A stretch of 49,056 nt of DNA from a virus: IMG/VR virus record IMGVR_UViG_3300015158_000018, positions 1 to 49,056 of that record; one strand, written 5' to 3'. How positions within the stretch are numbered: the stretch's first letter is position 1; each line of letters starts with the position of its first letter. Below the pieces are notes generated by a model that worked only from the letters and a program-made list of their open reading frames with translations, did no database searches and was not told where the DNA came from. This document shows, piece by piece, positions 22,787-31,033 of this stretch. The position numbers were made by a program, and so were the translations under genes.

Positions 22787-23222
22787 CTGGTCAGTCGAGA
22801 TGGTTGAGACCCGCCTCGAAGACGCAGCGCATGTGATCCGTCGTCTTCCTGCCGTGCGAGTGCCCGGCTACTTCAACACGTGGCCTACAATGCTCATCGA
22901 GTTCGCTGACCGTGTTGGACGCGAGCCGGAGCGTATGCGGCTGCCTCCTCCGTCTTCCAGTGCAATCACGCGGATGGAGGAAGCGCTGGAGTGGCTGCGT
23001 TGGCTCGAAGGCGACGATGCGAAGCTGGTTTGGGCCCGCTGCGAAGGGACGCCGTGGAAACAGATCTGCTGCCGCTTTGGCGTTGCGCGCGCGACCGCGA
23101 ACAGGCGCTGGCACTATGCGCTCGCGCTGATCGCGTGGCGTTTGAACGGGCGTAGAGTGCCGTCGAAGCGATCACGCGCGTTTGTCGTCGAGCGCACGCG
23201 CGTGGCGTCAAGTGCAATCTGA
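22779..23222 (+). CDS. DUF6362 family protein
   Basis: A 147-residue protein of the DUF6362 family, recognised from VEMVETRLEDAAHVIRRLPAVR followed by GYFNTWPTM. The C-terminal half carries an HTH (WKQICCRFGVARATANRRWHYAL) and a basic tail. Such proteins are common in rhizobial prophages and probably act as transcription or DNA-binding regulators. ATG 22779 overlaps the upstream gene. A longer in-frame start is rejected because it would cover most of that gene. The gene ends directly before a repeat-rich noncoding region. Confidence 0.72.
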   Translation: MDSWSVEMVETRLEDAAHVIRRLPAVRVPGYFNTWPTMLIEFADRVGREPERMRLPPPSSSAITRMEEALEWLRWLEGDDAKLVWARCEGTPWKQICCRFGVARATANRRWHYALALIAWRLNGRRVPSKRSRAFVVERTRVASSAI

Positions 23223-23224
23223 TC

Positions 23225-23263
23225 GGTGAGACATTTTTTGGTGAGACATCAAAGTGCGAGACA
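23225..23263 (+). repeat. Three direct repeats with 15-bp period
   Basis: GGTGAGACAT occurs at 23225-23234 and 23240-23249, exactly 15 bp apart. A third, degenerate copy, TGCGAGACA, starts at 23255, again 15 bp on. Spacers are T-rich. The regular period suggests a protein-binding array such as an iteron or a terminase-binding site. Confidence 0.7.
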
Positions 23264-23332
23264 GAAGCAGAAAGTTTGGCTATGAATTTCGTTATGGTCG
23301 CGAGAGTCGTGATTGACACCACCACACTAAAT

Positions 23333-23402
23333 CGCGGGTCCTCCCTGGCTCAGAATTGAATGCGGGGGGCAATGGCGCCGCGGTTCGCTACTGACACCCG
23401 CG
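23333..23402. other. GC-rich dyad, candidate cos or packaging site
   Basis: CGCGGGT at 23333-23339 and ACCCGCG at 23396-23402 form a 7-bp inverted repeat. Between them lie a pyrimidine-rich block (TCCTCCC) and a run of six G at 23363-23368. Together with the upstream direct repeats the layout resembles the cosN plus cosB arrangement of cos phages. It is 3 kb from the terminase genes rather than directly before them, so this is a suggestion only. Confidence 0.3.
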
Positions 23403-23410
23403 AAATCTGA

Positions 23411-23533
23411 GTTACCAGTTACCACTGGTTACGTCCCAATAAGCCAGCAAACACGGCGGTTTCTGGCCTTTCGGATCGGCTGGTAACCTCCGCAAGTTAC
23501 CAGACATGGGTAACACTGAGGGCTAGCGGTAAC
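23411..23533. repeat. Cluster of GTTACC/GGTAAC hexamers
   Basis: GTTACC lies at 23411, 23418 and 23496, GGTAAC at 23482, 23509 and 23528, with a related GGTTAC at 23427. Six exact copies in about 120 bp, in both orientations, is far above chance. The last copy falls inside the 3' end of the Spy-like gene. The hexamer differs by one base from the GTCACC of the upstream cluster, so related proteins may bind both. Confidence 0.65.
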
Positions 23534-24038
23534 CGCGAAGCTCGGCGTACCGATGCATCTGATGCATGGAAAGAGCCTCGGCAGTCGTCAGATGGTACTT
23601 CAGGTGAACGGTTCTTAGCTCACCCTGCGTTTCGCCAACCTTAGTCGTAAGGTCGGCCAGTGACGCAGGAGAGATTGTCCTGTCGGCAAACGCCTTGTCG
23701 AGCGCCTGCTCCTGCTGGATCAGCTTTGCGCCCACAGTCACCGCCTCGGCTTTCATTGCTTCGTACAGCTCGCGCATCCTCTGGCGCTGCTCGACGGTGA
23801 GTTCAAGTTGATCGGCAAGCTCAAGCACATGGATAGGCCCGGGGTAGCCGTTGAGTTCGGCCGCCAACGCCAAGCCCATCCCGCGACCCGCGCGAAGGTC
23901 CGAGAGTTGCTGTTCACTGAGCGCTTTCACAAGCCGCTGCTGCAAACCAGAATACGGAGAAGTACCGTGTTGCTGATGTTGAGCAACTGCCACGCCACCG
24001 AGCGCGAGGGTCGTCGCTACCGCAAGACCGAGCTTCAT
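23523..24038 (-). CDS. Spy/CpxP-like periplasmic protein
   Basis: A 171-residue secreted protein. It begins with a signal peptide (KLGLAVATTLALGGVAVAQ), so it should reach the periplasm. The mature part is helical, with the characteristic LELADQLELTVEQRQRMRELYEAM segment seen in Spy/CpxP and heavy-metal sensor chaperones. A GGAGAG element precedes the ATG. It is transcribed against the phage genes and is flanked by noncoding DNA on both sides, typical of a lysogenic-conversion (moron) gene. A chaperone or metal-stress role in the lysogen is inference. Confidence 0.75.
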   Translation of the reverse strand: MKLGLAVATTLALGGVAVAQHQQHGTSPYSGLQQRLVKALSEQQLSDLRAGRGMGLALAAELNGYPGPIHVLELADQLELTVEQRQRMRELYEAMKAEAVTVGAKLIQQEQALDKAFADRTISPASLADLTTKVGETQGELRTVHLKYHLTTAEALSMHQMHRYAELRGYR

Positions 24039-24172
24039 GAAGTCTCTCCGGTTGTTAGCTGAGGCCGGATGTTAACCGAGGTTCTTCAGCTGCAGAAGAA
24101 GGCCAACGTCTAGGTCACGCTGCTTTGATCGCACGGTCGCCGGACGGGTTATCGCCTTTACAGCCTAGAAAC

Positions 24173-25408
24173 ATGACATCGCAATTGGCCGACAAAGTTG
24201 AGCGCTGGCCGCTCGATCGATTGATTCCGCATGCCCGCAACGCCCGCACGCACTCGGATGCGCAAGTGGCGCAGATCGCGGGATCGATCGCCGAGTTCGG
24301 ATTCGTCAACCCGGTCCTGGTCGGGGACGACGGCGTCATCGTCGCCGGGCACGGCCGCATCCTCGCCGCGCGCAAGCTGGGTCTGACTGAAGCGCCAGTC
24401 CTTGTCCTCGCGCACCTAACGCCGACGCAGCGGCGGGCTTTGATGCTCGCTGACAATCGGATCGCCGAGAACGCCGGTTGGGACGACGAGATGCTGGCCG
24501 CGGAGCTGACCGCGCTGCGGGACGAGAACGTCGACCTCGGGCTGCTCGGCTTCGACGACGACGACCTGGATCGACTGCTTGCCGAGGTCGGGGACGACGC
24601 CGAGGCTGCCGATGAGGCGCCCCCGCTGCCTGAAGAAGCGACCAGCCGCCCCGGCGATCTTTGGGTTTGCGGCGAGCATCGTGTGCTGTGCGGTGATGCC
24701 ACCGTGCTGGCGGATGTTGAGACAGCGCTCGGCGGCGAGTTGGCCGACATGTGCTTCACGGACCCGCCTTACAATGTGAACTACGCGAATACCGCGAAGG
24801 ACAAGCGCAAGGGCAAGAACCGGCCCATCCTTAATGATGCGCTCGGCGCGGAGTTCGGCGCGTTGCTCTACGATGCCAGCGTCAACATGCTCACGATGAC
24901 GAAGGGTGCGATCTACATTTGCATGTCGTCATCGGAACTCGACGTCTTGCAGAAGGCGTTTCGGGAAGCCGGCGGCAAGTGGTCGACCTTCGTGATCTGG
25001 GCCAAGAACACGTTCACGCTCGGCCGCTCCGATTATCAGCGTCAGTACGAGCCGATCCTTTACGGTTGGAAGGATGGCGTGGATCACTACTGGTGTGGCG
25101 CGCGCGACCAGGGCGACGTCTGGTTCATCAACAAACCCGCAAAGAACGATTTGCACCCGACGATGAAACCGATCGAGCTGGTCGAGCGCGCCATCCGGAA
25201 TTCGTCAAAGAGCCGCGACATCGTGCTGGACCTGTTCGGCGGGTCAGGCACCACGATGATCGCGGCCGAACGCGCGGGCCGGCGCGCACGACTTGTCGAA
25301 CTCGATCCGAAGTACGTGGACGTTATCGTGCAGCGCTGGCAAAGCTTGACCGGCGGCAGCGCGACACACGCTGCTACCGGTCAGAAGTTCGCCGACTCCA
25401 AAGCGTGA
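24173..25408 (+). CDS. DNA methyltransferase with N-terminal ParB domain
   Basis: A 411-residue protein. Residues about 10-90 are a ParB/Srx-like domain (RLIPHARNARTHSDAQVAQI, then VAGHGR). After an acidic linker comes a DNA N4-cytosine/N6-adenine methyltransferase domain with DPPY at 197-200 before FGGSG at 355-359, the beta-class order. LHPTMKPIELVERAI near residue 325 is also typical. Start at ATG 24173 begins the ParB domain; its ribosome-binding site is weak. Phage orphan methyltransferases of this type protect phage DNA from host restriction or mark it for regulation. Recognition sequence is unknown. Confidence 0.87.
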   Translation: MTSQLADKVERWPLDRLIPHARNARTHSDAQVAQIAGSIAEFGFVNPVLVGDDGVIVAGHGRILAARKLGLTEAPVLVLAHLTPTQRRALMLADNRIAENAGWDDEMLAAELTALRDENVDLGLLGFDDDDLDRLLAEVGDDAEAADEAPPLPEEATSRPGDLWVCGEHRVLCGDATVLADVETALGGELADMCFTDPPYNVNYANTAKDKRKGKNRPILNDALGAEFGALLYDASVNMLTMTKGAIYICMSSSELDVLQKAFREAGGKWSTFVIWAKNTFTLGRSDYQRQYEPILYGWKDGVDHYWCGARDQGDVWFINKPAKNDLHPTMKPIELVERAIRNSSKSRDIVLDLFGGSGTTMIAAERAGRRARLVELDPKYVDVIVQRWQSLTGGSATHAATGQKFADSKA

Positions 25409-25411
25409 GGG

Positions 25412-25690
25412 CTAGGCCGCGATTCGATAGACGCGGCCTCGGCCCTCGATCTTCTCTGACTCGACCTTCAGCTTGAGCCGCTTCTTGAGAGCGCCCGCAA
25501 TGGCGCCGCGAACGGTGTGCGACTGCCACTCGAGCTTCTTGACGATCTCATCGATGGTCGCGCCATCGGGGCGTTGAAGCATTGCGATCAGTTGGGCCTG
25601 CTTTGTGTTGGCGCGCTTGGTCGGGGCTTTGCCGGACGACGCTCGCTTCTGCTTTTTCGCGGTGGACTTGCGGGATTTCGCCTTGGCCAT
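25412..25690 (-). CDS. DUF3489 domain protein
   Basis: A 92-residue protein with a very basic N-terminal tail (Lys/Arg/Ser-rich) and a C-terminal winged-helix-like DUF3489 domain: LIAMLQRPDGATIDEIVKKLEW, then SHTVRGAIAGALKKRL. It probably binds DNA. It is leftward and convergent with the methyltransferase, their stops being only 3 bp apart. The ATG at 25690 is the start of the conserved tail; the longer frame upstream is unsupported. Common in rhizobial prophages; function unknown. Confidence 0.78.
   Translation of the reverse strand: MAKAKSRKSTAKKQKRASSGKAPTKRANTKQAQLIAMLQRPDGATIDEIVKKLEWQSHTVRGAIAGALKKRLKLKVESEKIEGRGRVYRIAA
25414..25439. terminator. Hairpin at convergent methyltransferase/DUF3489 ends
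   Basis: AGGCCGCG at 25414-25421 pairs perfectly with CGCGGCCT at 25432-25439 around a 10-nt loop. It lies exactly where the two genes converge and inside the last codons of the DUF3489 gene. No T run is present on either strand, so termination strength is uncertain. Confidence 0.4.
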
Positions 25691-25906
25691 GTTGGGCTCC
25701 GTGTAGCGGGCCGCGATGATCGCGACCCTTCTATTGACCGGAGCCCCGAGCGGCGGGGCGTGACGCGATACATGCTCTGATCCAGGCAGAAGCCAAGCGA
25801 ATTGGCGGATCATTTGATTGCTTTGTCGTCGCCTGAACGATCATCGAATTATCGATCCGTGCTGCACGCGCCGTCATCCTGTCCGTCGGTTTTCACCCAC
25901 CGAGAG

Positions 25907-25929
25907 CGCCCGCCGACTGGCGGGCGTTT
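25907..25929 (+). terminator. Terminator-like hairpin just upstream of transglycosylase gene
   Basis: CGCCCGCC (25907-25914), loop GACT, GGCGGGCG (25919-25926), then TTTC: a perfect 8-bp GC-rich stem with a short T tract. It ends 20 nt before the ATG of the transglycosylase gene. It could terminate upstream transcription or form the 5' end of the late transcript. The rest of the 256-bp gap around it (25691-25946) shows no gene. Confidence 0.5.
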
Positions 25930-25946
25930 CTACGAGAGTGATCCTC

Positions 25947-26393
25947 ATGTTCCATCCACTGCTCGGCTTGGCGCTCGCGGTCGCGCTGTCGCTTCACCCA
26001 TCCATGGGGCGGGCCGATGCTGCACTTGATGTGCTCGGTGCCTTACGCAAGCAACGTCTCGACATGCATCATCTCGTCAGCGAGGCGGCAGCGCGGGCGG
26101 GGATTCCGGACTGTGTGGCCCACGGGCTTGTGCGTACGGAAAGTGGCTACCGGCCCCGCATGGTCGGCCGCGCCGGCGAGATTGGCCTGACGCAGATCAA
26201 GCTTGCCACAGCGCGCGGCGTTGGATTTCGGGGATCGCGAGCGCTGCTCTTCGATCCACGAACGAACCTTACGTTTGGCTTCCGCTATGCGCATCGAGCG
26301 CTGACGGCAGGATCAATCGGACTGTACCAAAGCGGCATAGGCGGCCGACCATCACGGGCTTACGTGGTTCGGGTCATGCGTGCTTGCCGCTGA
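25947..26393 (+). CDS. Secreted lytic transglycosylase-like protein
   Basis: A 148-residue protein with a signal peptide (first about 24 residues, ending GRADA) and a small SLT/lysozyme-like fold. The catalytic Glu65 lies in GLVRTESGYRP and is followed by the GLTQIKLATARGVG motif equivalent to the GLMQ signature. It would cleave peptidoglycan in the periplasm. Start at ATG 25947 is chosen because it places the signal peptide at the N-terminus; the longer frame lacks support and crosses the hairpin. It precedes the packaging genes, so it may aid DNA entry or act in virion assembly rather than lysis. Confidence 0.75.
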   Translation: MFHPLLGLALAVALSLHPSMGRADAALDVLGALRKQRLDMHHLVSEAAARAGIPDCVAHGLVRTESGYRPRMVGRAGEIGLTQIKLATARGVGFRGSRALLFDPRTNLTFGFRYAHRALTAGSIGLYQSGIGGRPSRAYVVRVMRACR

Positions 26394-26470
26394 TTGCTCT
26401 TGCCTATTCGCTCGCCGCGGCGGCCCGGCCCTGTACCGCATCGCAACGCGAATAGGGTGCGAAGATCGCT

Positions 26471-27031
26471 ATGGGACTTTCGATCCGCGCCTACGCGCGT
26501 CATCGTGGCGTCAGCCATGTCGCGGTGATGAATGCGATCAAGGCCGGACGTGTTCCGGTGGAGGCGGACGGCACGATTGAGCCCGCGAAAGCGGACGCCG
26601 CATGGAAGCGCTCGACCGATCCAGGTCGCGCCAAGTCGGCACCAAAGCGTGCGGCCTCGGAAAATCTGAAGCCCGTCGCGGACGCCGCGCTTGGCTCGGT
26701 ACGGGAGACGTTGAAGGAACAAGGGCTCCCAGCGGGTTCGAACGTCACCTTCGTTCAGGCGCGCACCGCTCATGAGATCGCCAAGGCGCACCTCGCGCGA
26801 CTGCGGCTGCAGCGGATGAAGGGAGAACTCGTCGATCGCGCGCGAGCCACTGCGATGATCTTCCGCCTGGCGCGCGAGGAAAGGGATTCTTGGCTCAACT
26901 GGCCGGCGCGCGTCGCCGCACTCATCGCGGCAGACCTCGGCGTCGAGGCCCATGCGGTTCAAAAGCTCATAGAAACGCATGTCCGCGGTCACCTCGCCGA
27001 ACTCGCCGAGATCCGGGCTGAGTTCAGATGA
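26471..27031 (+). CDS. Terminase small subunit, Nu1-like
   Basis: A 186-residue protein. The N-terminus is a winged-helix/HTH (SIRAYARHRGVSHVAVMNAIKAG) like lambda gpNu1, and the rest is helical with basic residues, ending in an oligomerisation-type helix (AHAVQKLIETHVRG). It precedes and overlaps the large subunit by 53 bp. It should bind the phage cos or pac site and recruit the large subunit. Which DNA site it recognises is unknown; the repeats at 23.2 kb are one candidate. Confidence 0.78.
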   Translation: MGLSIRAYARHRGVSHVAVMNAIKAGRVPVEADGTIEPAKADAAWKRSTDPGRAKSAPKRAASENLKPVADAALGSVRETLKEQGLPAGSNVTFVQARTAHEIAKAHLARLRLQRMKGELVDRARATAMIFRLAREERDSWLNWPARVAALIAADLGVEAHAVQKLIETHVRGHLAELAEIRAEFR

Positions 27032-28982
27032 TCTCTTTGGGTTCGACGGCGCCGATGAGCTGAGCCAGGCTTGGCGCGCTGGGCTGCTGCCCGACCCGGC
27101 GCTCACCGTTTCTGAGTGGGCCGACAGGCATCGACTGTTGAGTCCGCGTGCGTCGGCGGAGCCCGGACGTTATCGAACGGATCGCACTCCCTACATCCGG
27201 GAGATCGTCGACGCGCTCTCGCCAATGAACCCGACGCGGCGCGTCGTGGTGATGAAGTCAGCGCAAGTCGGCTTCACGGAAGGCGGAAACAACTGGATCG
27301 GCTACGTGATCCACCACGCGCCCGGGCCGATGCTCGCGGTGCAGCCGACCGTCGAACTCGCCAAGCGCTTCTCGCGCCAACGCGTCGATCCGCTGATCAG
27401 CGAAAGCCCTTCGCTACGCGAACGTGTGCGCCCGGCGCGATCTCGCGACGCCGGCAACACCGTGCTGTCGAAGGAGTTTCCGGCGGGTTTGCTGGTGATC
27501 ACCGGCGCAAACAGCGCGGTTGGCCTGCGCTCGATGCCGGCGCGCTACCTGTTTCTGGACGAGGTGGATGCCTACCCGCCGTCCGCCGACGAGGAAGGCG
27601 ACCCGGTAGCGCTTGCTGAAGCGCGCACTCGGACGTTCTCGTGGCGTTCTAAGATTCTGCTCGGTTCCACGCCGACGATCCACGGTCTCTCGCGGATCGA
27701 ACGCGAGTACGAGACGACAGATCAGCGCCGCTTCTTCGTCCCCTGCCCGCATTGTCAGGAAAAACAATGGCTTAGGTTCGAGCGGCTGCGCTGGGAGAAG
27801 GGTCGGCCGGAGACCACTCATTATATATGCGCGTCCTGCGACGGCCGGATCGAGGAACACCACAAAACCGCGATGCTCGCCGCGGGCAAGTGGCGCCCGA
27901 CCGCCGAGGCCCAAGACCCCGGCACGATCGGGTTTCACGTCTCGGCGCTGTATTCGCCGGTTGGCTGGTTTTCGTGGGAGCACATCGCACGCGCGTGGGA
28001 AGCCGCGACCACCGATGAGGCGAAGCGCAGTTTCAAGAACAGCGTGCTCGGCGAGACCTGGATCGAGACCGGCGAGGCGCCGGACTGGCAGCGTCTCTAT
28101 GAGCGCCGCGAGCCGTTGCAGATCGGAACGGTCCCGCATGGCGGTCTCTTCCTGACCGCCGGTGCGGACGTTCAGAAGGATCGCATCGAGGTCGATATCT
28201 GGGCGTGGGGTCGCGGCCTCGAGAGCTGGCTTGTCGATCATATCGTCATCGATGGTGGGCCCGAGCATGCTGCGACATGGGATGGGCTTGCGCTCTTGCT
28301 CGGTCGCACGTGGCTGCATGCCGGTGGAGCGCAGCTCGGTCTCGCAAAGCTAGCGATCGATACCGGCTATGAAAGTCCCGCTGTCTACGCTTGGGCGCGC
28401 CGCATGGGGCACGCGCAGGTCGCGCCCATCAAAGGCGTCGAGGGCTTCAATCGATCCGCGCCGGTCGCAGGGCCGACGCATGTCGACGTCACCGAGGGCG
28501 GCAAGAAGCTGCGCCGCGGTGCACGGCTTTGGACCATCGCGGTCGCGACCTTCAAGAGCGAGACGTACCGATTTCTGCGTCTCAATAGGCCGACCGATGA
28601 AGAGGCCGCCGATGGCGCGCGTGGGCCGGCGGGATACGTGCACCTGCCCGCTGGGGCAGACGCCGAATGGGTCAAGCAGCTCGTCTCCGAGCAACTTGTC
28701 ACGATCAAAACCAAGCGCGGCTTCAGTCGGCTCGAATGGCAGAAACTGCGCGAACGCAACGAGGCGCTCGACTGCCGCGTTTACGCGCGGGCGGCCGCGT
28801 GGATCGCCGGTGCAGATCGTTGGACTGAAGCAATGTGGCGCGACCTCGAACGTCAGGTGGGTTCGGCGGCGACGACTGACCGAGAGCCAAGCGATAGCAG
28901 CCCCGAAATCGTCGCTGGCCTTGTGCGCCGCCGACCTGACGCCCGCGGCCGGCGCGTCTTTCGATCAAGTTACGTTGGCTAG
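26979..28982 (+). CDS. Terminase large subunit, GpA family
   Basis: A 667-residue packaging ATPase/nuclease of the lambda gpA family. The ATPase P-loop-like segment VVVMKSAQVGFTEGGNN (Lys93 onward) and the Walker B FLDEVDAYP (Asp194-Glu195) are clear. A zinc-binding module PCPHCQEK plus CASCDGRIEEHHK follows, and the C-terminal half holds the nuclease. GpA terminases cut cos sites. The ATG at 26979 lies inside the small-subunit gene; no other in-frame ATG is near. The stop is 1 bp from the end of a convergent small gene. Confidence 0.92.
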   Translation: MSAVTSPNSPRSGLSSDDLFGFDGADELSQAWRAGLLPDPALTVSEWADRHRLLSPRASAEPGRYRTDRTPYIREIVDALSPMNPTRRVVVMKSAQVGFTEGGNNWIGYVIHHAPGPMLAVQPTVELAKRFSRQRVDPLISESPSLRERVRPARSRDAGNTVLSKEFPAGLLVITGANSAVGLRSMPARYLFLDEVDAYPPSADEEGDPVALAEARTRTFSWRSKILLGSTPTIHGLSRIEREYETTDQRRFFVPCPHCQEKQWLRFERLRWEKGRPETTHYICASCDGRIEEHHKTAMLAAGKWRPTAEAQDPGTIGFHVSALYSPVGWFSWEHIARAWEAATTDEAKRSFKNSVLGETWIETGEAPDWQRLYERREPLQIGTVPHGGLFLTAGADVQKDRIEVDIWAWGRGLESWLVDHIVIDGGPEHAATWDGLALLLGRTWLHAGGAQLGLAKLAIDTGYESPAVYAWARRMGHAQVAPIKGVEGFNRSAPVAGPTHVDVTEGGKKLRRGARLWTIAVATFKSETYRFLRLNRPTDEEAADGARGPAGYVHLPAGADAEWVKQLVSEQLVTIKTKRGFSRLEWQKLRERNEALDCRVYARAAAWIAGADRWTEAMWRDLERQVGSAATTDREPSDSSPEIVAGLVRRRPDARGRRVFRSSYVG

Positions 28983-28983
28983 A

Positions 28984-29262
28984 TCAGTGGGAGGGATGCG
29001 GTTTTGGCGGTTTCCTGCCGGCGCCTAGTACGTGGTCCTGGACGTGTGCGAGAGCATCGACGGCAAGCTCATCGGCGTCGGTCACGCCTTCGTCCGCCAT
29101 CGCAACAATTCGCTTCGCAAGCGCCTCGCGCACCAAGTCAGCGCTTCCGTCGAGAGAAGCACCCGTCTCGGTATCCTTCAGCATGGCCCAGGCGCGGTCG
29201 AAAGCAGCGGTTAGGACTTCTGTTAGGGCGGGATCGAAAGGCAAAAAGTGCCGCTTAGGCAT
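28984..29262 (-). CDS. Small conserved rhizobial protein
   Basis: A 92-residue protein starting KRHFLPFDPALTEVLTAAFDRAW, a beginning I associate with small proteins common in rhizobial genomes but without assigned function. It is acidic and helical, with no signal peptide. It is transcribed against the head genes, between the terminase and the gpW-like gene, and so looks like an independently expressed insertion. The start at 29262 is the first Met of the conserved part. Confidence 0.6.
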   Translation of the reverse strand: MPKRHFLPFDPALTEVLTAAFDRAWAMLKDTETGASLDGSADLVREALAKRIVAMADEGVTDADELAVDALAHVQDHVLGAGRKPPKPHPSH

Positions 29263-29333
29263 GACGCTATTCCCCGGTTCCCTTAGTGGAACTCTACCCC
29301 CCTCGTACGATCTTTCAAAGCCCTTCCCACAGC

Positions 29334-29552
29334 ATGGCAATGACGCTTTTAGAGCTGACGACCCAACGTGGCTCGCTACTTGCCGCGCGTTTTCGCGGTG
29401 TTCGCACCGTCGAGATCGAGGGGAAGCGCGTGACCTATGCAACCGATTCCGAAATGGCTGCCGCGCTCACGGATCTGGAACGGCGAATTGCGACGGCGAC
29501 CGAGGGCGGCCGTCGCCGGCGAATTCTCACGTCCGCCAGCAAGGGACTGTAA
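29334..29552 (+). CDS. gpW-like head-tail joining protein
   Basis: A 72-residue protein close in length to lambda gpW (68 residues). LLAARFRGVRTVEIEGKRVTYATDSEMAAALTDLERRIA is the characteristic two-helix and hairpin layout. gpW sits below the portal and completes filled heads. ATG 29334 is preferred, with another Met two codons on. It directly precedes the portal gene, as in lambda. Confidence 0.82.
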   Translation: MAMTLLELTTQRGSLLAARFRGVRTVEIEGKRVTYATDSEMAAALTDLERRIATATEGGRRRRILTSASKGL

Positions 29553-29558
29553 CGCAAC

Positions 29559-31028
29559 GTGCTCGCCTCGATGAAACACCTCCGGCGCCGTGTCGGAGCG
29601 TTCATTGGCGGGTTCGAAGCGGGGCTCGCGAATCGACGGCTCAAAGGCTTTCAGCCGACGCGGGCGCACCTCAACACGCTGATCGCGGCAGCCGGTCCGG
29701 ATGTCACAGCGCGGGCCCGCTGGCTGGTGCGCAACAATGGATACGCGGCCAACGCGATCGAAAGTTGGGCCGGCAATGTCGTTGGTGCCGGCATCAAGCC
29801 ATCGTCGCTGATCAAGGAACCCGCGCTTAAGGCAGAAATCCAGCAGCTCTGGCTAGACTGGACCGACGAGGCCGATGCCGAGGGCTTCACGGATTTCTAC
29901 GGGCTGGAGCGGCGTGCCGCCCGGGAGGTATTCATCGCTGGCGAGGTTTTCTTCCGCTTTCGGCCGCGCCGTCCCCAAGACGGCCTGTCGGTACCGCTGC
30001 AGCTGCAGATGATCCCTTCGGAGATGCTGCCGCTCAACCGCAATGAGGTTCTGGCGAACGGCAACGTGATCCGGCAGGGCATCGAGTTTGACGCGATCGG
30101 TCGGCGTGTCGCCTACCATTTCCTGCGCCGTCATCCGGGCGACATCACGGATCCAGGGCTTGCCGGCGAGATCGTACGCGTGCCGGCATTCGAGATCGTG
30201 CACGTGATCGACCCGGTCGACGCCGGGCAGCTGCGCGGTGTGTCGCGCTTCGCTGCCGGCATCGTGAAGCTCTTCCTGCTCGATCAGTATGACGACGCGG
30301 AACTCGACCGGAAAAAGGTCGCAGCGATGCACGCGTTGTTCATCACGACGCCGGCGCCGACTGAACCGCTGGATGCGGTCGAAGGACGCGACGAGAACGA
30401 CGAGCGCACGATCGATCTGCAGCCTGGTCAGATCACGATGCTCGAGCCAGGCGAAGAGGTGCAGACCTCGGCGCCCGCCGACGTCGGGCAAACCTACGAA
30501 CCGTTTCAGTACCGCACGCTGCTGCAGGTCTCGGCCGCGCTTGGGGTGCCGTACGCCTACCTGTCGAACGACATGCTGAAGGCAAATTATTCGAACTCTC
30601 GGTTGGCACTGCTCGAATTCCGCCGACGCATTGAGGCTTACCAGCATGCCGTCATCGTCTGGCAGCTGTGTCGGCAGGTCTGGGCGCGCTGGATGGACAC
30701 CGCGGTGCTAGCGGGTGCACTGACCTTTCCCGACTACGATCAGCGCCGCCGCCAACACCTTGCGTGCGGCTGGCTTCCGCCAAAATGGGATTGGGTCGAT
30801 CCGCTCAAGGACGCGCGAGCCGAGATCGAGCAGATCGATGCTGGCCTCAAGAGCCGCACTCAGGCGCTCGCCGAACGCGGTTACGACGCCGAGCAGGTCG
30901 ATGGCGAGATCGCAGCCGACAAGGCGCGCGAGAAACAGCTCGGTCTCTCGTTCGGATCACCTGCACCGACTGACCCTGCCCAGACCGCCGGCAGCTCCGA
31001 TGCTGCGTCCAACAGCGAAGCTGCCTGA
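29559..31028 (+). CDS. Lambda-type portal protein
   Basis: A 489-residue portal of the lambda gpB family. ARARWLVRNNGYAANAIESWAGNVVG near residue 50 and the later LGVPYAYLSNDMLKANYSNSRLALLEFRR are hallmark segments. It forms the dodecameric ring through which DNA enters and to which gpW and the tail attach. GTG 29559 gives the full frame; ATG 29571 is the alternative. The tail end is helical and low-complexity. It is followed 5 nt later by the protease gene. Confidence 0.92.
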   Translation: MLASMKHLRRRVGAFIGGFEAGLANRRLKGFQPTRAHLNTLIAAAGPDVTARARWLVRNNGYAANAIESWAGNVVGAGIKPSSLIKEPALKAEIQQLWLDWTDEADAEGFTDFYGLERRAAREVFIAGEVFFRFRPRRPQDGLSVPLQLQMIPSEMLPLNRNEVLANGNVIRQGIEFDAIGRRVAYHFLRRHPGDITDPGLAGEIVRVPAFEIVHVIDPVDAGQLRGVSRFAAGIVKLFLLDQYDDAELDRKKVAAMHALFITTPAPTEPLDAVEGRDENDERTIDLQPGQITMLEPGEEVQTSAPADVGQTYEPFQYRTLLQVSAALGVPYAYLSNDMLKANYSNSRLALLEFRRRIEAYQHAVIVWQLCRQVWARWMDTAVLAGALTFPDYDQRRRQHLACGWLPPKWDWVDPLKDARAEIEQIDAGLKSRTQALAERGYDAEQVDGEIAADKAREKQLGLSFGSPAPTDPAQTAGSSDAASNSEAA

Positions 31029-31033
31029 CCCCG

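Larger units (their letters stand above)
23223..23522. other. 300-bp noncoding region with three distinct repeat/dyad elements
   Basis: No convincing gene lies between the DUF6362 gene and the convergent Spy-like gene. Three signals are stacked: 15-bp direct repeats near 23225-23263, a GC-rich stretch bounded by an inverted repeat (23333-23402), and a cluster of GTTACC/GGTAAC hexamers from 23411 that runs into the Spy-like gene end. The elements are listed separately. The density of repeats suggests a replication, packaging or regulatory site. Confidence 0.6.

Noticed and set aside
23411-23533. Possible CRISPR array
   Set aside because: Repeats are only 6 bp, occur in both orientations and have irregular spacing; no cas genes are present. 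The Cas4-like nuclease is a phage recombination protein.
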